In this document: piece by piece, positions 47,115-59,454 of the stretch
Layout of the letters: each line of letters begins with the position of its first letter
Position numbering within the stretch: position 1 is the first letter of the stretch
Source: Acanthosoma haemorrhoidale
Taxonomy: Eukaryota; Arthropoda; Insecta; Hemiptera; Acanthosomatidae
Assembly (NCBI GenBank): GCA_930367205.1
Contig: OV884009.1
Span: 104,615,189 to 104,679,188 of the forward strand
Length of the DNA stretch: 64,000 nt
Direction: 5' to 3'
The notes under the pieces: generated by a model
Database searches by the model: none
What the model saw: the letters and a program-made list of their open reading frames with translations, nothing else
Told to the model about the DNA's origin: nothing
Position numbers and translations under genes: made by a program

Positions 47115-47600
47115 TTTGCTGAAGATGCCCCTTATTACGTCAGCAACAAAACCCTTCATAACGATCTTAATATACCCTACATTCTATAACTTATTCCTTT
47201 TCATGAAACTCCATCAAAATCTATCCAACCACCCTAATCCCCTAGTACATTCATTACACTGCACCACACATCCCTATAATCCTCCTCAGAGACTAAAGTG
47301 GCTGTGGCCTCGTGACCTGCTATAAATATGTGAGTATACTGGCAATGGCCAGTTTCTCCAATTATTTCATGTGTGTCTGTGGCTCTAGCGCTTTTGGTCA
47401 GCCTCCACTTTCTCTTTCCCTTGCAAGGGAGGTGACCATGTGGACTTGGGAGGTCTCTGGGCTGTTTGTAAATACTGTATGAATGAGGAAGTGAATGAAA
47501 ATTGTGAATATGGTATGAATGAGGAGAACATTTATCACAATTACTTATTGCCCAATAATGCAGATTGTAATTTTATCACAATAAAGAAATTTCTTATTAG
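47115..47600 (+). mobile_element. Jockey-type LINE 3' fragment (second copy)
   Basis: Closely similar to the 3' end of the 39-42 kb LINE, in the other orientation: ccccttattacgtcagcaac, a frame ending WPRDLL, then the same UTR words (caatggccagtttctccaat, gtgtctgtggctct, ctgtatgaatgagg), ending cacaataaag. It is a typical 5'-truncated insertion of about 0.5 kb. Confidence 0.8.
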
Positions 47601-48640
47601 ATCGAATCTAAAGATCATTTTGTCAATGAATTTTACTGGACAATCCCATAGCTTCTCATTTTGTTTATCTCGGGTGATCCACATTCCCAGAAACTCTTTT
47701 GTTTCTCCTGGGTTCTTCATCTCAAATTCTTGTTCAAGTTTGAGATGGGTTCGCTTTTCCCAAACTGGATCGTTGTATAGCAAGAGAACACCACCCACAC
47801 TAACTGCCGCAATAATGATATTTTGTGGTAAACTTGAAATAAATGCAAGGGCCAGCCTGAGACTGTTGGAGTTCTAATTCCTTAAGTGGGTTAGAACAAT
47901 GCTGGTTCCACTCAGCTTCAGGACATAAGTAGCCCCCCCCCCTCCTCTTCAGCGACCACACCTTACTGGGATACTCGTTGGATAATTCCTCAGGAGGTTG
48001 GTACATAAATCTCTTCTTCGAGGTAGCCATAAAGGTAAGCAGTCTTTACGTCCAAGTGTGTAATCTTTAAATTTTCCTTCACTCTTGAAGCAAAAAGAGA
48101 TCGTAAAGATGAATATTTTACCACAGGTGAGAATGTTTCTTCGTAGTCCATGCCTTCCCTTTGGGCGCATCCTTTCACCATGAGGCGAGTCTTGAAACAA
48201 GGTATGTCTTTCTTTGAATCTTTAACCTTGTAAACCCATTTTGTTCTTAGAGCTTTTCTGTTTTCTGGAAGGTCAACCTATTCAAATATTTCATTTTTCT
48301 TGAATGATTGTATTTCTTCATTCAGCTCTTCCTCAAATCTCTACTGACTTCCCCTTGAATTTCATCTTCTCAGAAGCCTAAAAAATGTGGTTTCTCCTCT
48401 ATTTCTTCGAAATTTTCTTCTTGTTTTTTTATGAATCTTCTAGCAAGGGTACTTCAACAATCATCAAGTCATTGCCATAAGAATTTTCCTCTACAAGTAC
48501 AGTATGGTTAATACTTTGTATTTTGCTATTTGACAAAAATTTATCCTTCAGAAATATCACATTTCCACTTACAACCACTTTCCTTGTCCCGGAGTTGATT
48601 TGCGGTATCAGAGAGCTAACTAAAAGAGTGGTTAGCTACC
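47601..48640 (-). pseudogene. pol: Ty1/copia pol: reverse transcriptase fragment
   Basis: On the minus strand: TKWVYKVKDSK-like at about 48230, RLMVKGCAQREGMDYEETFS then PVVKYSSLRSLFA (the KARLVAKGFxQxxGxDYxExFSPVV motif), THLDVKTAYLYGYLEEEIYV (DVKTAFLxGxLxEEIY) at 48020-48060, VWSLKR and, at 47541-47798, KTKEFLGMWI-like. The YVDD region reads VLLLYNDPVW, lacking the box. Stops and shifts interrupt it. It abuts the LINE tail at 47.6 kb. Confidence 0.8.
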
Positions 48641-50953
48641 AAATAGGTAGGAGGACATTAAAAGCAGTAGAGTGAGATGTGCCACCGATGCCGTCATGAC
48701 AAGAACAATAACAGGTATGGTAGATATCAATGAATAATAAATAAATAAAAACATATGATTATATCATGAACCATGACTAAGATGTACATATTTTACTTAG
48801 AAAAGGAATTCACTTTGATAAAAATAATTGAACAATAACTGGGTAAATAAGATGATAATGTGCCTGAACTACAAACAATGACTGAAAACTTTACAATGGC
48901 AATATTGAACTATTATTATACAAAAAATCATCAAAGATACGTTTCCATGAATAAAAATCTCTTATTGTTTGACTCAATCTTTACTTTAATAATAGTAATT
49001 GGTGTACCCGCCAAAACACCCAACACCAGGGTATTAAGACTGAACCAATGGACTATAATATGAATTTGCCACACCGGGGAGATAGAGAAAGAAATTTTGC
49101 TTACCTCGGTCTATCTATCACCTCTGCCAACAATGTTCCCAATGTTCTTCTTAATTCTCGTTGATGCAGCTCAGCAAGCAACCGCTTGACACCACCTTCA
49201 AGTTCTAATATAACGTCAATAAAACGGGAAAACAACACCTCGCGAATAAGGTTCTGATATGCATCACTAAATAGGTTTGATTACGCCGACAAGATGGCTC
49301 CAACACAGGTGACTCAATGTCGACTAGCCTTTGTCTTTCACTCTACACTCCACCAGCTGGCACGTGACCTTGAACCAAAATGATGTCACACTGGCATAAA
49401 AAAATGGAATTTTTTTCATTTTCAAATGCAATAGCTGTTAAATAGTGGTACATCGAAGATAATATTGATATTGATTCACTATGAAAACACAACTAGCTCC
49501 AGGATCAGCAGTCACAGGCTGCATCCATCCAAATCAGAGCTTCTGTTGGATTAGTGGTTATGAAGTAAATGCAGTGGATTATAAACATAATGCTTTATTA
49601 GGTAATTATGGTCATACTCGGAGGGAGCGGCTCACACCATTGACTGAGGAGGGGGCAACATATATGTGACTCAGAAATCAGCACATGCTACTTGTATAAT
49701 AAATACATTATATACTGTTAAGATATAATAACTAATAATCCAACTAAAAATTATAATATATGATAAATCCAATCTATAAATCTAACAGTTTCCTCTCTTC
49801 CCTGACTTGGGCAAGCCATCCATCAACGCATAAAAAATAGTACCGACCTCCGATTTTAGTAATCTTAGCTTTAATAGAAAAACTTTGTAATTAGCAATTC
49901 CTTTCTGGGTAGATTTCATTTTTTACATCATATTCTCTTGATTATTAATAGTTTTAAAATAACAAATATTCTCCCTATGCATGTGGTTGGGAAAAGACAC
50001 TGTACTAATTTGATACTCCAGAACCAAGGTTAGTAAGGAATACCTTAGTTTGTTGTAATTCAAACAAATATAATTCCTGCTACCAAGTACTCAGTGGAGA
50101 AATTAACAACCCTTATAATTAGGATTTTTTTACAAATGACCTCCATTATTACTACATTTTTGTGTTCTTTTCAAAAAAGTATATATAGATTGGCATGTAT
50201 AGGTACAGCCAAGAATAAAGAAGTTACCAATGCTTATGAACAATTTAAACTATTTGATATTAAATATATGGGAACTAAAGTCTTACCTTATAACATTACA
50301 TTTGAATGTAGTCGGCATATAGGTAGTGTGAACAGTGAATATAAAGTATTTGCGATAGTTGGGTGTTTAGCCTACTTTATAACATAATTTTTAATAAGAT
50401 GAGTGGTGTTTAAGTATTTTCTCAGTGATTTACTGACCAAGTGACTGACTGACTGTACCAGTCACAATGGAGCATGAATTATATGGTTGGAAAGGTTTAG
50501 ATGGATGGTTGGTTCCAGATCATTGGCTGACTTCCTCCGGATTTGAGACATCTTAGTGTCTCTTCTTAGTGTTAGACCTTATCTAACAGTTGGTATTCCA
50601 CAAGATGAATCATGATTTAGTAGTTAAACAGCTGCCAGCAATGAATTTAAGTTGATTCACGATTTCCAGTATCAACACCTAGATGATTTTTTCTCCAACG
50701 CTAAATCAAAGTGCTTAACAGTTTCACCATAAGTAGGAATAGGTGTGCTGTTCAGTGTACAAACAGGGAACTGTTTCTTCGTTTGGTAGGGAACACGGAT
50801 ATAGTGTGGTATCCACTAAATACCTCATTCATGATAGACAGAAGTGAGTTGTTTCAAGGATGGATCCTAAATAATTTTCAATAATAAATATGTTTCATAT
50901 CAAATTTAAAACACCACCAATTTGGATAATTTCTTATTTATTTTTTATTTCAG
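48641..50953. other. End of the large ANKIB1 intron, nothing recognised
   Basis: No coding homology was recognised in 2.3 kb. Short frames at 48860-49063, 49481-49669 and 50094-50387 are featureless. It ends in a pyrimidine-rich tract and atttcag. Confidence 0.6.
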
Positions 50954-51014
50954 ATGTAATAGGTTTGAAGCAGTCAATAGAGCAGATGAAAAACAAGGAG
51001 TTCTTATAAGTGAG
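50954..51014 (+). CDS. ANKIB1: ANKIB1 exon i: start of post-RING2 helical region
   Basis: Acceptor tatttcag, donor gtaata, 61 bases, phase 2 in and phase 0 out. Joined to exon h it gives GGYFR/CNRFEAVNRADEKQGV then LISE, matching human YYRCTRYEVIQ... The match and the phase across 14.45 kb support the splice. It is too short to be evident without the neighbouring exons. Confidence 0.85.
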
Positions 51015-51099
51015 GTAATAAAGTATTTATCGTCATATATTATCATTTTGAAATTTACCTCTTACATTTAATGTTTCATTAAACATTACATCATTTTAG
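51015..51099. other. 85-base intron between exons i and j
   Basis: gtaata...ttttag. One of three very short introns in a gene with others in the kilobase range. Confidence 0.8.
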
Positions 51100-51253
51100 G
51101 CTGTGCTAAGGAACCAGCAGACTTCTGAATTGAACAGGTTTCTCCATTACTACACCAGGTTTAAAAATCATGACAATAGTCGTAAGATGGAAGAACCACT
51201 TTTGCAAAGTGCCAAGCACAAGATGGAACTTTTAGTTTCTGGCAATAAAGATA
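51100..51253 (+). CDS. ANKIB1: ANKIB1 exon j: Ariadne-like helices
   Basis: Acceptor cattttag, donor gtaagt, 154 bases, phase 0 in and phase 1 out. It encodes ELNRFLHYYTRFKNHDNSRK then MEEPLLQSAKHKMELL. The RFxHYYxRFKNHxxS stretch is a strong family signature of the region after RING2, which in Ariadne-type RBR ligases can regulate access to the catalytic cysteine. Confidence 0.93.
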
Positions 51254-53287
51254 GTAAGTATATCTTATTTTTTTTTATAGATTAAGTAATTGTTTTATTG
51301 TATACTTGAAGTGTTAGGAGATTCTTCTGTGTGTTTATTTCATCTGAATCAGTTTCAAGGTATACAACATAGTTTGGCATGTAGCAAGAAATCCTGAATA
51401 TTTACTTAATCAAGTGTCACTTTTTCCCTCCAATTCTTTATAATCCCTTAAATTAAGTATTTTCTCAGTGATTCACTGTACCGTAACATCCTGAGCACCG
51501 TAACATAGAGTTGACTTTAGAGATAATTAAATCAAAATATTTTTGATGAACTAGTAAGATTGGACAATATTCCTTTTAAAATTTAGATGTTGGAAGCATT
51601 TCCACATGACACATGTAAGGTGTTTGCATTGTAAGATTAATCCTTAAATTTGGGGTTTGGAAAACTACTCAAAAAAGTGTTTTTTAGCCCTCGGGTCATT
51701 TTTCCTGGGAAAGAGCAAATGATCGACTCCAAAATTTGATAGTTAAAAAGAGAAAAGATGGAGAGAACTGTTACAAGAAGAGCTGAAGGTTACCAACAGA
51801 GCTGCAGATAATACCTTCAAATAATTATTCCTAATAGTTTTTGTAACAAAAAGCTTTATTTTCATATTGAAAATAATAATAAACTGTTATAAAGGTATAG
51901 ATTGTAAATCAGAAAAAAATAAAAATTTTAAGTTGGTCGAAGGTTTTGTGAGTCCGAAACGGGAAGGAAACTAAACGGTGTGATGTCCTAATTAATTTAG
52001 ATGGAATATAGTCTCTTAAATAATTCCTCAAATGTCCAATCAGCCAGTAGATTCCTTACAGTTAGCATACCTATTTATTTCTATTAGGTTATTGATCATC
52101 TCATTGAATTTATTGGTAATTTTTTTAATTACTATTATTGATATTATTTGGAAGTTGTGCCCATAATCTCCTTAGTTCACCAAACATTCTGGGATGGCAC
52201 GGTTTTTGCGTCGATTCTTTTGACTGCTATATATCTTTATTAGCGGGTATATCACCCTGATATATGAATGAACCTGGTCTACTTCGAAACATATCCCTTA
52301 TAATCTTCATTCCAGCTTCTCTTTTGTTATTTTTTTACTATGGGTCAATTCCTGTGATGCTGGGTACAAGCTCTCCCAAGAGACTCAAGAGAGATGATAT
52401 TACTGTAGACTTGAACTCTAAGGAAATGGTATGGCATTCCAATGAATCCTTTTCCCAATACAAGTACTATTAGTGAAAAACCACTTCCACAAACGGTACT
52501 CCTATGAAAATCTGATGTCAGATTTTTTAGAAGAATATATAATGATCTCACAAGAAGTATTAGGTCCCTGAACAAGGAAGGGAAAAAAACACCTTCCTGG
52601 TTTCCTGATTGCTGGTTCAATGAAATCATTTAAATAGTGGTCATGGTATGTTTTTGTCCACTATTTATTTAGATTATACATACGTCTTACAATTTAATTT
52701 TCCAGTTATAGACGAATGCAAAATTTTATCAGTGGAAGGCAGCCTTACTTCAGTCATTTAAAGTCTAGTTGCCAAGTGGTAGAGGTTCCTCAATTTCATT
52801 TTTAGTGTCTGCTTATCTATAATTTTCCTGAAATTTTTGAGGTTGAATGTGGTCATTAGATTGATAAGATTAGTAGATTTTGGTGGCGGAGGAATATGAG
52901 GGACTTTGCTTACAAGTCTACAGTTGTTGGGATGAAGGTTGAGACTAAGGAATAGGGTAGGTTGAAGGAATAATTGGGTGTTTGGAGTGTGGCTGGAGGA
53001 TAGCCCCTCGACTATAATTAGCAGAGTGGGTGGTCCTGAGAACATAGGGTAAGCTTGTTACAGATGACTCTTTTGTCTTTTGGCAGTCCTCAGTCTTGTA
53101 CTGGTCACTGCACTCCACACACAGTGATAAGTAGTGGCAGAGTGTTTTTTATACCTTTTTTTTCCTGGCATGGAAATTGTGACATTAGATGAAGTATTTC
53201 ACCTGGGGTGAGACTTCTAAACTTGAACTTTTATTAGTGTCAATGAAAAAAACTGCTATTGTATTATCTATCCTGTTGTATTTTAAG
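51254..53287. other. Intron between exons j and k
   Basis: About 2.0 kb, gtaagt...tttaag. It contains a LINE-ORF1-like relic (-) at 52.74-53.05 kb. The plus-strand frame 52264-52473 was not recognised. Confidence 0.75.
52740..53045 (-). mobile_element. LINE ORF1 C-terminal fragment
   Basis: The minus-strand frame has SKVPHIPPPPKSTNLINLMT and NLKNFRKIIDKQTLK, resembling the HISHIPPPSSSSDLTSLLTS tail of ORF1 in the 41.9-42.2 kb LINE. A flanking T/N-rich part with NNCRLVSKV is consistent. It is short and diverged. Confidence 0.45.
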
Positions 53288-53427
53288 AGGACTCATCTGC
53301 AGTGCGGTTTGTGGAGGAAGGGGCCAGAGAACTACTTAAAGCTCGAAGGATCCTCTGTGGCTCTTATGTCTATGGCTACTATCTTCAAGATAATGGCTAC
53401 AACCGCAGTATATTTGAGTTTATGCAG
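53288..53427 (+). CDS. ANKIB1: ANKIB1 exon k
   Basis: Acceptor tttaag (a less common AAG), donor gtaacc, 140 bases, phase 1 in and phase 0 out. It encodes DSSAVRFVEEGARELLKARR then ILCGSYVYGYYL and SIFEFMQ. It corresponds to human xFIEDAVHVLLKxRRILKCSYPYGFFL...FELMQ. The join to exon j gives an in-frame Lys. Confidence 0.93.
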
Positions 53428-53929
53428 GTAACCATTAACTGGTAACTTATCTTCTCAAACAATCCATTTCCATACTTAATCAGCTAATTTACAACTATTG
53501 TTTTTAATGCCAATACCTCAACATGTACATTCAGTTTGCATTACCACTAAATCTAAAGGTTATCAGTCTTGACAAGTTTTATTTTTTTTATTTTGAAAAC
53601 CAGAGATACCACACTTTGACCTTAGTAAATCATAATCCATGGTGAGAATGACGCGTTTCATGTTGACAACTGTCTTAACATACAATTTTTGTAACCTGTT
53701 CATAAGAGATCCTTTTTCATGTGAGTGGGATTGCTTGATTATGAGTAACTAGTGTATGTACAAGCAAGTTACAAAAAGGCAACCGTATTAGAGCCTGGTA
53801 GGCAAGGTTTGGGATAGAGATAAGAGTGGCTAATAGGCAAGTGGTCTGACGTACTGACTGCCACCACCCTCCCAAGTCTGTCAGGTCAAGTTGAAGCAGT
53901 GTTCAGCACAAGAGTAAGCTTCATTAGGA

Positions 53930-54110
53930 GCCCTTTAAATTGCCTATGATGAGTACACCACTCTGCCAACAAGGACATCTGGCCAACCATAAGGACTGAG
54001 AATGCTACTAAATCTTAAAATCAATGATTTAACAATGCCATTGACCACAAGAAGAAAACCAGTCCTCAGTTAATTCAAGAAGAACGCCAGCTTGACACAT
54101 GAGACCAATA
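53930..54110 (+). mobile_element. LINE ORF1 zinc-knuckle fragment
   Basis: ctctgccaacaaggacatct reads LCQQGHLANHKD, as LCQQGHPANYKG in the LINE at 42.3 kb (opposite strand), with the same stop after it. Only the neighbourhood of the knuckle is kept. Confidence 0.5.
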
Positions 54111-54516
54111 ATGCAAATTGCTATTTGCACTCACCTGTAAAAATTTTTACTCTAAAAAACAACTTACTTGTTTATGACCCGGACAAAATTCATTTATAAA
54201 TTAAACATATAACATTAAAATTAACTTCTACTAATAAAGATTTTCAATGATTAATAATTTTAAAGGGAATACTCAGTTGTTAATATACAGAATAAAAATT
54301 AATATCTATTCATTTTATGATTAAAAAATTTTAATTAAACTAGTGAAGAGTTGCATAACTTAAATTAATTCTAGCGATATTTCTGTTGTTTGTTATAAGG
54401 TGTGTTATCACTTGAAAATTGTTTTGGATCCCCCATTCTTCGCACGGGCTTCTCAGTTTAGTGGCCAAATTACCGAATATGTGGCTCTAATCGGCACATT
54501 GACGATTGTGAAGTAG

Positions 54517-54786
54517 ATGCAAGATGATGGATGCTCAGGCCTTTCACAAACTAGAGAAGTTTATGGAGGCTACAAACTAATATGCCAAAAGATGATGCTC
54601 TTGTTGAGGCTGGCACCGAAGGTGAACAAGATGATTACGATAAAAATTCAACCTGTTGAAGGAGTATGTGAACTACCCACTGAGGGTATGGCTCTTGTCC
54701 TTTCCATTGACACTCTAGAATGTTTATTTTTTAAATGCCTCCTTAGATTTCCAAAGGACTATCCTGCTATACTTGAGCTTAAGTGA
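54517..54786 (+). other. Open frame, not recognised
   Basis: An 89-codon frame with no domain, signal or repeat I recognise. It lies deep in an ANKIB1 intron among relics, lacks splice context with the gene, and is probably chance or part of a decayed element. Confidence 0.3.
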
Positions 54787-54956
54787 ACGGTAGTATTTGC
54801 ATTATCCCCTGTTCGCTTATTTTTTATTGAAATGGTAACAAATACCACTAGTCTATCTCAAATACATCATCTGAAATTTAAGTTTTAATTTATAATTTTA
54901 ATCAACCTTATAATTCTTAGCTAAATATTTAAATAAGTTCACAAAAAAACGAAACG

Positions 54957-55215
54957 TTAGAAAAAAAATTTCTTACAAAATAAAAATAATGTTTTGTTGG
55001 AATACGAAAAAACATTAAGGTGGAGCGGTGGAAGGAACAGTAGAGTTCTACAGGTCAGAATAAACTTAGGAATGATGTCCGAAAGGAACAAATATGAACT
55101 GGCTGATTTGACTGAACTGTGAACTGGAAATCCTGTGATTGGGGGGGGGGGCTCATGGTTGAAGGAACGGAGATGGGGGAGGGGATTATAGAAAGAGCTG
55201 TAGTTCACTAAAATG
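54957..55215 (-). mobile_element. Possible LINE ORF2 scrap
   Basis: The minus-strand frame contains FYNPLPHLRSF...SSV, loosely like the FYNSLGTLNYSLTRL...PPPSF stretch after the endonuclease of the 41-kb LINE. Similarity is weak and a G-run (about 55140-55152) disrupts it. Confidence 0.25.
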
Positions 55216-55843
55216 AAGTCCAGTTAGTTCAGGTTGTTTAAAGAATTCTTTATTGGAACTAGTTCATTCACGAACTACATATCCCTAGTTTTGACTATCA
55301 CAAACCATTTTCAAACTAGGTTTAGAGTTTGTTGGGACAGATGTATAACAATTTTATTTTTGGTTTTGGGCGAGTTGGAACAGCATAACTGTAATGAGCA
55401 TGCTCCCGCCTGTTTGATGATTGATAGTTTGGACTCGTGTTAGAACAAACCTATTTACTTCTTTCAGTCAAGCTCACACTCCCTCTCTTCAAATTGGTGG
55501 AAGCATTTACCCCTGAGTGAGGACATGTCTCCGGGGAACCGACCTCCCTACTGGTTGGTGAGACAGTTGAAGATAGCCGGAAAGGTCGAATTCGTCTGGT
55601 TCACGGGTGGCCCAGTGATATGTTTGGGGGACAACGGCCTCCCAATAATTTGATGACCTTGACATCTTTGCCTGACTTCCAGATACCCAAAGACTGAATC
55701 TACTACTCTAACTGACCTCTGCTTCGCCTTTTCTTTTGGTACCTGTCTCACCTGTGTCTCTAGCTATTGTTTTAGTTTCTAGTTTTTATGTCATTTTTAC
55801 TTTCATTTTAGCCGATTTTATGCACTCAAATTATTTCACATTA

Positions 55844-57304
55844 CACAAGGATCTCGTTTATCCAGTCTAATGTGGGCCAAAGGCAATCCGGACAATTGAA
55901 AATCCAGATAAAATCGGTAATAAATAAAAAAAAATCCTTAAATAAGCAGACTTACCGTTTTTTACTGTAGTATGATGTAGTGAATTATTTTAAAGTATAA
56001 GTCGTTTTAGTTTTTTAAGTAGTTTTAAGGTTTTATATCGATATTAATATTTTTGTATATTATAGTTGTGTATCATGTATATAATTGTAAATCATTCAAT
56101 ATTACTATATTAAGGATATTACATTAAGATATTTGTTATCAGTGAAATTGCTTTTTCTGGAAAATTACTTTCTTTTAGAATTTTTGAAGTTAAGGAACAA
56201 AGTAATCAAAAAACTGCATCTACTCATTTTTTCAGGTCCGTAAACCACTAGTAACAAATTTTGGTTTACATTTTTTAGTACTCGTGATTCTTCGATTTTT
56301 CTTCAATGGCTAAAGGAAATTTATTCCTTTCCTGATGCATTACTACAAGCTATAGCAGTTAGCTCATCTTTGCTTTTCTTGTATTATAAATTTGATCGGG
56401 TGTCAATTCTTCTGATAATACAAATTGTTCGAAGTCCTTTTTAAATGTTTCAGCACCAGCAACATGACTAGACAATCTCTCTCCATTCTGAGTAAGTTGG
56501 CGAATACTGTGTCAGTTTTTCCAATGCTCTAGTCACCCTCAGGCTAACAGTGAATTTTAGGTCAGGATTCAGTAACTTTTTGTTTAAGCTGAAAGCTTTT
56601 TGAACCGAGATCAGTCCAGATACAGGCAAACCATGTTCTTGCTGAGCACTGTACCACATCAAAAGTACGTCGTTTAATGTTTCATTTTTTGCTTTTGTTT
56701 GCCATAACTCTGCCTTCCAAACTGTCTTTACATACCATTTGCCATCACAAAAATCTTCAATTTCTTTTCTTTGCTTCTTCCAGTCGGACCCTGTTGAAGT
56801 TCGAACACCCAAATTAGCCCCAATTCGAATTATAGCGTCAAACATAAATACACATACATAAAATATACATATGTTGTATATTTTACAACAAAATTAAATA
56901 TATAAATAAAATTATATACATATGTATATACACATAAAATTAAATATGTAACCAGTATCCCAAATAAAAATTATAAATTATTATCAAGAAAGGTAAACAA
57001 AAAACAATCCAGTTGAAACACATGATTAACAAAATGACAACTGCCATGTTCGACTAGGAGGGAAGCCAAGGGACTACTGATGTGTACAGAAGACATTTTT
57101 TTTTTTTTTTTGACTTGCCTGCTCCATGGAGCGTATGCAGACCTTCTCTTTAATCTCACAAATGCTGGGTAGGGATCTTGATCCAGATGTTGCTTGCTCA
57201 ACACTCTCGCAGAGTTGTTTATAGCTAGTGAGTCGAGTCTAAAATATGTTCTGGATTATCCGAAGATCCGGATCAACGAGGGCCGGATTAATGAGATCCT
57301 TGTG
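55844..57304 (-). mobile_element. pogo/Tigger-like DNA transposon, complete ends, internally deleted
   Basis: Ends are inverted: cacaaggatctcgtttatcc at the left and, complemented, cacaaggatctcattaatcc at the right. TA dinucleotides at 55842-55843 and 57305-57306 form the target duplication expected for Tc1/mariner-pogo elements. Inner copies of the ggatta/gatccgg words lie near both ends. It is 1461 bp long, shorter than autonomous relatives, and carries one transposase fragment (see next entry). Confidence 0.8.
56300..56845 (-). pseudogene. Tigger/jerky-type transposase fragment
   Basis: The minus-strand frame 56468-56845 reads KAKNETLNDVLLMWYSAQQE then HGLPVSGLISVQKAFSLNKK, the CENP-B/Tigger second HTH (TLxxxLxxWFxxxRxxGxPVSG...KA). 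It continues in another frame with AGAETFKKDFEQF, SEELTPDQIYN, then directly SKDELTAIACSNASGK and KNVNQNLL. The NADETGLxWK catalytic start that should follow QIYN is deleted, so the enzyme is dead. Confidence 0.8.
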
Positions 57305-57470
57305 TACTTCCAACCACACAACATTCCACCATATTCAACTCTCTTCCTCATGTCTACTTTCAAGCCCTTTACTTTCAGCTTGATGCTTTCCGTTATGTTT
57401 TGTTCCCTCCCTTCCTCATTTGTTAGGACACACAGCATGCCATGTCAACACCCATTCCCTCCCTGCTCAT

Positions 57471-57713
57471 CTAAGCGAATTCCTCCAATTCTTCCTTGAC
57501 AAGTTTCATGACATAATAGCTGTTTCTTAATTTTGGTTTAATCCTCTGGTGTGCACTCCTCACAAAGTAACGTGAGTGGGCACGCAGCGCCATGATATTT
57601 AGATATGTTTTTGTTACACTTCTTGTCAGTTGTATTTGTTCTATTGTTGTGGCTTCCACATCTATAGCAATAATTATTTTGGTCTCAATAGAGCTGCGGT
57701 ATTTGGACCCCAA
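57471..57713 (-). other. Open frame, not recognised
   Basis: An 80-codon minus-strand frame just outside the pogo element (MGSKYRSSIETKIIIAIDV at its start, ALRAHSRYFVRSAHQRIKP later). It looks like a piece of a real protein by composition, but I cannot name it. It may be part of another transposon. Confidence 0.35.
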
Positions 57714-57959
57714 CTTTTGACTTTCCTCACTTGACCTGTTCTTGACACTGACTGAGGGCTGAGAGGTGGGTGGAATTGCACCTGTTTATAGAGGGGGGGA
57801 CTCGCTTCAAGAATCCATGAAAGAACGTGCCTCATAGTCAAATAGCAAAGGAAATTACACTTCCAGGGTGTTCAAGAGCAGTCTAATAGCCACACCGCGC
57901 CCGCCCCAGGGTTAAGCCAGATATTCCCTCATTTCCTGTTTCTTTCCCCAACAATTCCC

Positions 57960-59450
57960 TTCTCTCCCATGATCGGTCTGAATGGATCAGTGGTAGCGCC
58001 TGGCTTTGTGTCCACAATACCCTCACATCCCGAATCCTCCAATCCTCTCCTCCCTCCCGTGGCCCTCATCTAAAATACCTCTTCGCTAAAGTTTCCTACC
58101 ACCCCTAACGGAAAATTTATCCACACCAGGGACCCCAAAGATGAACCCCTCTTTAAAACCCTTTGCTACCTTACCCAGTCTAAAATCCGGATTGCCTAAT
58201 AAAAATGTTTTTATGAGTCGATCAGAAACAAACTCGCTTCAAATGTGACCTCCTTTGTAAAACCAAGCACCTCTCCTGTTTGCCATATTTCACCTGACAA
58301 CCTTAATTCTCACTTTCTGTCCATCCCAAGGGCTTCATCGCTAATCCGTCCCTCCAGTCAAATCGAGACCACTTGTAATTTCCCCACAAACATCTTTTTT
58401 TTCCCTTACATTTCTCCTTCTGACCTTATTTCCTCAATTATGAAATCAAGAACTAACTTGGTAGGTCCGAATTGCATTCCTGTTAAATTTCATCATTTCT
58501 AAAAATACGTTTAAATCCCCTACAATCTGGCTTCCTGCCAGGATTTTACACACAATCAGCACTCACCATAATCAGGCAAGACCTCCAATCCACCATTGAC
58601 CAACAGCACATATAAATCTTTGTACTGTTAGACTTTACCAATGCATTTTACACCCTTGATTACTTCATCCTTGTACCGAAACTAGCCCTTTCCTTAAAGT
58701 GACGTCACCTGGTTTAAATCATTCATCCCTAACTGTTCCTAGGTAGTACTCATCCCTGATCAACATCCATCCAAATCCCTTTCATTATCTTCCGGTGTAG
58801 CTCAGGGTTCATCTATTTCGCCATTACTTTTCTGTGTCTGCATCAATGACCTCTATACATTAATTCATCGCTGATCATTCCACCTATATGCTAACGACAC
58901 CCAAATTTACCTATCCTTTCCTCCTAGTCAGTTCCAATCTGCCTTCCTACTCCTCTTCATTACTAACATAAAAATAAAAAGCCCAATATGGCTTTCTTTG
59001 ACCGTTCCTTTCTTATACAGGCTACAGACCCTTGGAACTCTATTCCCATTGATATTTATCATTCATCAACTCTCCCAATCTTTAAATCGAATTTGTTACT
59101 CCATCTAATCTAACAATTCATAATTAATCGTTATTATTCTGTTTATTTATTTTTCATTCATCCCAGCAGCCTTCCGTGCTCTCTTCCTCTTGTGATAATT
59201 TAAATAATTTATTTTATTTTTTATTTGTTTTGCTGTTGGCTCTTTGTAGTAATTTCATATGTACATAGCCATAGGACATCATATTATACATATGTACATA
59301 GTATTATTTATAAGCTTATCAAATCTGTATAATGTTATATATATTTTTTATGTACTTATGTATTTTTTCCTTTTTTTTTGTCAGCTAGACATTCCTATTA
59401 TGGGGATTCTTGTTATTCTTAGGGGACAATGTCCCTGAATGAAGTTTTTT
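57960..59450 (+). mobile_element. CR1/Jockey-type LINE, RT and 3' end
   Basis: Plus-strand relic: KFPTTPNGKFIHTRDPKDE and LFKTLCYLTQSKIRIA near 58090-58200, then CFYESIRNKLASNVTSF, the 58245-58502 frame, GFLPGFYTQSALTIIRQDL near 58530, TIDQQHI, LLDFTNAFYTLDYFILV near 58630, LFCVCINDLYT near 58820, YANDTQIYL (for YADD) near 58890, and a terminal FLYRLQTLGTLFPLI. The AT-rich 3' UTR follows to about 59450. It is the same family as 17560-18170 (-). Many stops. Confidence 0.75.
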
Positions 59451-59454
59451 TCAT

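Larger units (their letters stand above)
36502..50953. other. 14.45-kb intron between exons h and i
   Basis: gtaaga...atttcag; the largest intron seen. It hosts, in order, a mariner relic split by a solo LTR, a Jockey-type LINE (-), gypsy family A (+), another gypsy pol fragment (-), a LINE tail (+) and copia pol (-). The last 2.3 kb (48.65-50.95 kb) has no recognised element. Confidence 0.9.

Noticed and set aside
57960..58030. Second tRNA-like box A (gatcagtggtagcgcctgg)
   Set aside because: No box B or paired stems follow, and the sequence runs into LINE coding sequence; treated as chance.
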